Shown here: one piece after another, positions 38,917 through 40,610 of the stretch
How the letters are laid out: each line of letters begins with the position of its first letter
Numbering within the stretch: position 1 is the first letter of the stretch
DNA from: a virus
Direction: 5' to 3' (one strand)
IMG/VR virus record: IMGVR_UViG_3300020394_000578
Location: 1-40,610 of that record
Length of the DNA: 40,610 nt
Notes under the pieces: generated by a model
Told to the model about the DNA's origin: nothing
What the model saw: only the letters and a program-made list of their open reading frames with translations
Database searches by the model: none
Translations under genes and position numbers: made by a program

Positions 38917-39792
38917 TTAACTATAGTTTCTATAATGTCCTAAGACTACAAACTCTTCGTTTCCTTGTTGTTGTTTAGGTACCTTATCTATGATAAGAAG
39001 ATCTACCATAGCATAGTCTTGACTCTGACCAGGTCCACCTCTAGTAGTGCACCATTCAATAGGACAATCTTGACCAAGTATAGTTACACTAGATGGCATT
39101 CCGTTGGCACCTGCATTCTCAGTTATAATTCTGAAATGATATAAACTACCATCACCATTGTGCTGATCCATATCATTTAGATATAATCTCCAGTTACCAC
39201 CACCATTTCTTGTAACATATATTGTATTACCATTGTTAATACTATGTGTTACGTTACCACTGTAATCAGCATAGAATTTACAATGCTCTTTACGACCACC
39301 TGAGAAGTGCATTCCAGTTGATCTAAAATCTTGAGTTATTATATCTACAACTTCAAGGTTTAACATGTCATCACCACCGAGGACATTCCACGTGGCATTA
39401 TTTTCAATCGTGACTGTATAACCGTTTGCAATAGTAATAGGACCTGCTGAGAAACCGTTGGTGAATTCAGCACCACCGTTAGCAACTGGACCTATAGTTA
39501 AATTCTCTTCAATAGTAGTACCGTTAGTCCTGATAATACTATTCTCACCAACACTGGGACCTCCACCACCTACGTCATCCCATCCTGGAACACCTTGGGC
39601 AGCATCTTGCTTATAGATCTGTGCCATGTCCTCGGTACTATTGTATATAATGGTACCATAGGCGGGTGTACCTAGAGCATTAACTGCGGTTTGGTTAAGA
39701 GCAGGCAGATTGAGTTGCTCTGTCAACTGTAGTGCCTCCATTATGGCACGAGTTGATGCATCAATCTGATTTCCAATTATCTTGGTGGACAT
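38917..39792 (-). CDS. Tail-fibre/virion protein, 291 aa
   Basis: A 291-aa protein. The first 90 residues (STKIIGNQIDASTRAIMEAL then AYGTIIYNSTEDMAQIYKQD) resemble phage structural proteins with a short helix and the YNSTxxxxQIYK turn. The rest is beta-rich (GGNWRLYLNDMDQHNGDGSL). It probably forms a trimeric fibre or whisker segment. AAAGGG 7 nt before the ATG is a good ribosome-binding site. It is followed by the oxygenase gene. Confidence 0.72.
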   Translation of the reverse strand: MSTKIIGNQIDASTRAIMEALQLTEQLNLPALNQTAVNALGTPAYGTIIYNSTEDMAQIYKQDAAQGVPGWDDVGGGGPSVGENSIIRTNGTTIEENLTIGPVANGGAEFTNGFSAGPITIANGYTVTIENNATWNVLGGDDMLNLEVVDIITQDFRSTGMHFSGGRKEHCKFYADYSGNVTHSINNGNTIYVTRNGGGNWRLYLNDMDQHNGDGSLYHFRIITENAGANGMPSSVTILGQDCPIEWCTTRGGPGQSQDYAMVDLLIIDKVPKQQQGNEEFVVLGHYRNYS

Positions 39793-39816
39793 GATTACCC
39801 TTTAATACTATTTAGA

Positions 39817-40610
39817 TTAAATAACGAGTTCACGTATCTGTATATTATCTCCTGTCTGTGGTGTAGTACCAATAGAGAAATCAACAGAGTTTGCAGTAAC
39901 AGTATAATCAGTACCAGGTCTCTGGCAAACACCATTTAGGAATACTAATAGTGAGTATGCTGTGTGTCCTGGAGATATAGCAAATGATGTAGCAACACCA
40001 TTTCCTGTATACATCACACCATTGTTATTGTTAGTAACACCTGTTGCGAGTGAATACTTATCTGCACATCCATATTTACCAGATACATCAATGTCACCTG
40101 TAATTGCTACATTACCTGTGATTCTCATTCTATTAAGTGCGTCTGGTGCTTCACCAATACCATAATGAGTCACACCTGAGAACCTATTAGATGTAATGGG
40201 TTCAGTGTCACTTAGACCAAACTTATACCAAGTACCTGAGTCATATATCCAACCCAAGTATGTTCCTGGAGTCCAGTCAACGTTATAACAAATATCACCA
40301 GTGTTGAATGCGGTACCAGCAGTAACACTTGGGTTACCAGTACCATCATCCTCTGCTAGGAATGTATTCTTCAAAACAGTACCATCATCGTTAGATAAGG
40401 TAAAGTTTAGTGTCTGCAATGTATCCTGAGAAGTTATCTTCTTCTGGAATGTAGCAGGACCAGAGAATACTGATTCCAACTGGTTAGATGCACCACCAAT
40501 AACAGTCAATTTATCGGTAAGCACAATCTCACTGAAGGTCTCAATAGATGTACCTTCTTCACCCAACACGTTAAGTTGAGCAATATCTTCGTTAGTGATC
40601 TGACCTGTAA
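39817..40610 (-). CDS. Tail-fibre/virion protein, C-terminal part (5' end beyond window)
   Basis: The frame is open to the right edge (264 residues visible), so the start lies outside; an internal GTG at 40569 is not needed. The sequence carries TLSNDDGTVLKNTFLAEDDG, the fibre repeats VAITGDIDVSGKYGC and the end VFLNGVCQRPGTDYTVTANS, DNIQIRELVI. The VFLNGxxQxPxxDY motif recurs in structural proteins of marine T4-like phages. It is probably a tail fibre or large structural protein. Confidence 0.78.
   Translation of the reverse strand, partial: TGQITNEDIAQLNVLGEEGTSIETFSEIVLTDKLTVIGGASNQLESVFSGPATFQKKITSQDTLQTLNFTLSNDDGTVLKNTFLAEDDGTGNPSVTAGTAFNTGDICYNVDWTPGTYLGWIYDSGTWYKFGLSDTEPITSNRFSGVTHYGIGEAPDALNRMRITGNVAITGDIDVSGKYGCADKYSLATGVTNNNNGVMYTGNGVATSFAISPGHTAYSLLVFLNGVCQRPGTDYTVTANSVDFSIGTTPQTGDNIQIRELVI

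Overview
The window reads as an internal piece of a marine T4-like myovirus genome, most like a cyanophage (Prochlorococcus/Synechococcus myovirus). The reasons are the baseplate order gp25-gp6-giant wedge protein, AT-rich DNA, T4-type late promoters (TATAAATA), tightly packed ATGA/TAATG gene junctions, many tiny genes, and a set of 2-oxoglutarate (2OG) oxygenase, tryptophan-halogenase and glycine-rich tail genes typical of such phages. The host assignment is inference; no photosynthesis gene, tRNA or integrase is present. Every gene I can support lies on the minus strand, so transcription runs from high to low coordinates.

Layout in transcription order. (1) 40610-35344: tail-fibre/virion genes. 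These are a truncated fibre protein, a second fibre-like protein, a 2OG oxygenase, three tandem paralogous glycine/histidine-rich proteins behind a late promoter at 38279, and a small assembly-like protein. (2) 35319-27472: an enzyme island with two adjacent flavin-dependent tryptophan-halogenase-like proteins, a DUF6065-like protein, and a run of non-haem iron oxygenases including one JmjC/cupin type. (3) 27475-24505: small genes, then methyltransferase / PD-(D/E)XK-like protein / methyltransferase, which resembles a restriction-modification module. (4) 24512-20512: small genes, one more oxygenase and a degenerate oxygenase paralogue. (5) 20457-15163: mostly small proteins around one SF2 helicase with a TTG start. 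This part has a clear intrinsic terminator, several promoters and two candidate structured leader RNAs. (6) 15157-1: the structural block. It holds an NlpC/P60 peptidase, an AbrB-like protein, a coiled-coil protein, a 1233-residue virion protein, a PAAR-like spike tip, gp25, gp6 and the first 2285 codons of a giant baseplate protein, which runs off the left edge.

The region most worth attention is the oxygenase/halogenase island. Counting the outlying members at 38282, 23225 and 22584, the window holds eight oxygenase-fold proteins (one degenerate) and two halogenases with intact catalytic motifs, next to tail-fibre genes. A plausible but unproven role is post-translational modification of virion proteins, or small-molecule chemistry during infection. 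Two other signals stand out. One is the possible phage-borne R-M unit. The other is a family of direct repeats, TGCCCA or close variants spaced exactly 10 bp apart, all in the same orientation, at eight loci between 15.6 and 32.9 kb. Two of these loci sit at promoters, one of them the consensus sigma70 promoter TTGACA-N17-TATAAT at 15548-15576.
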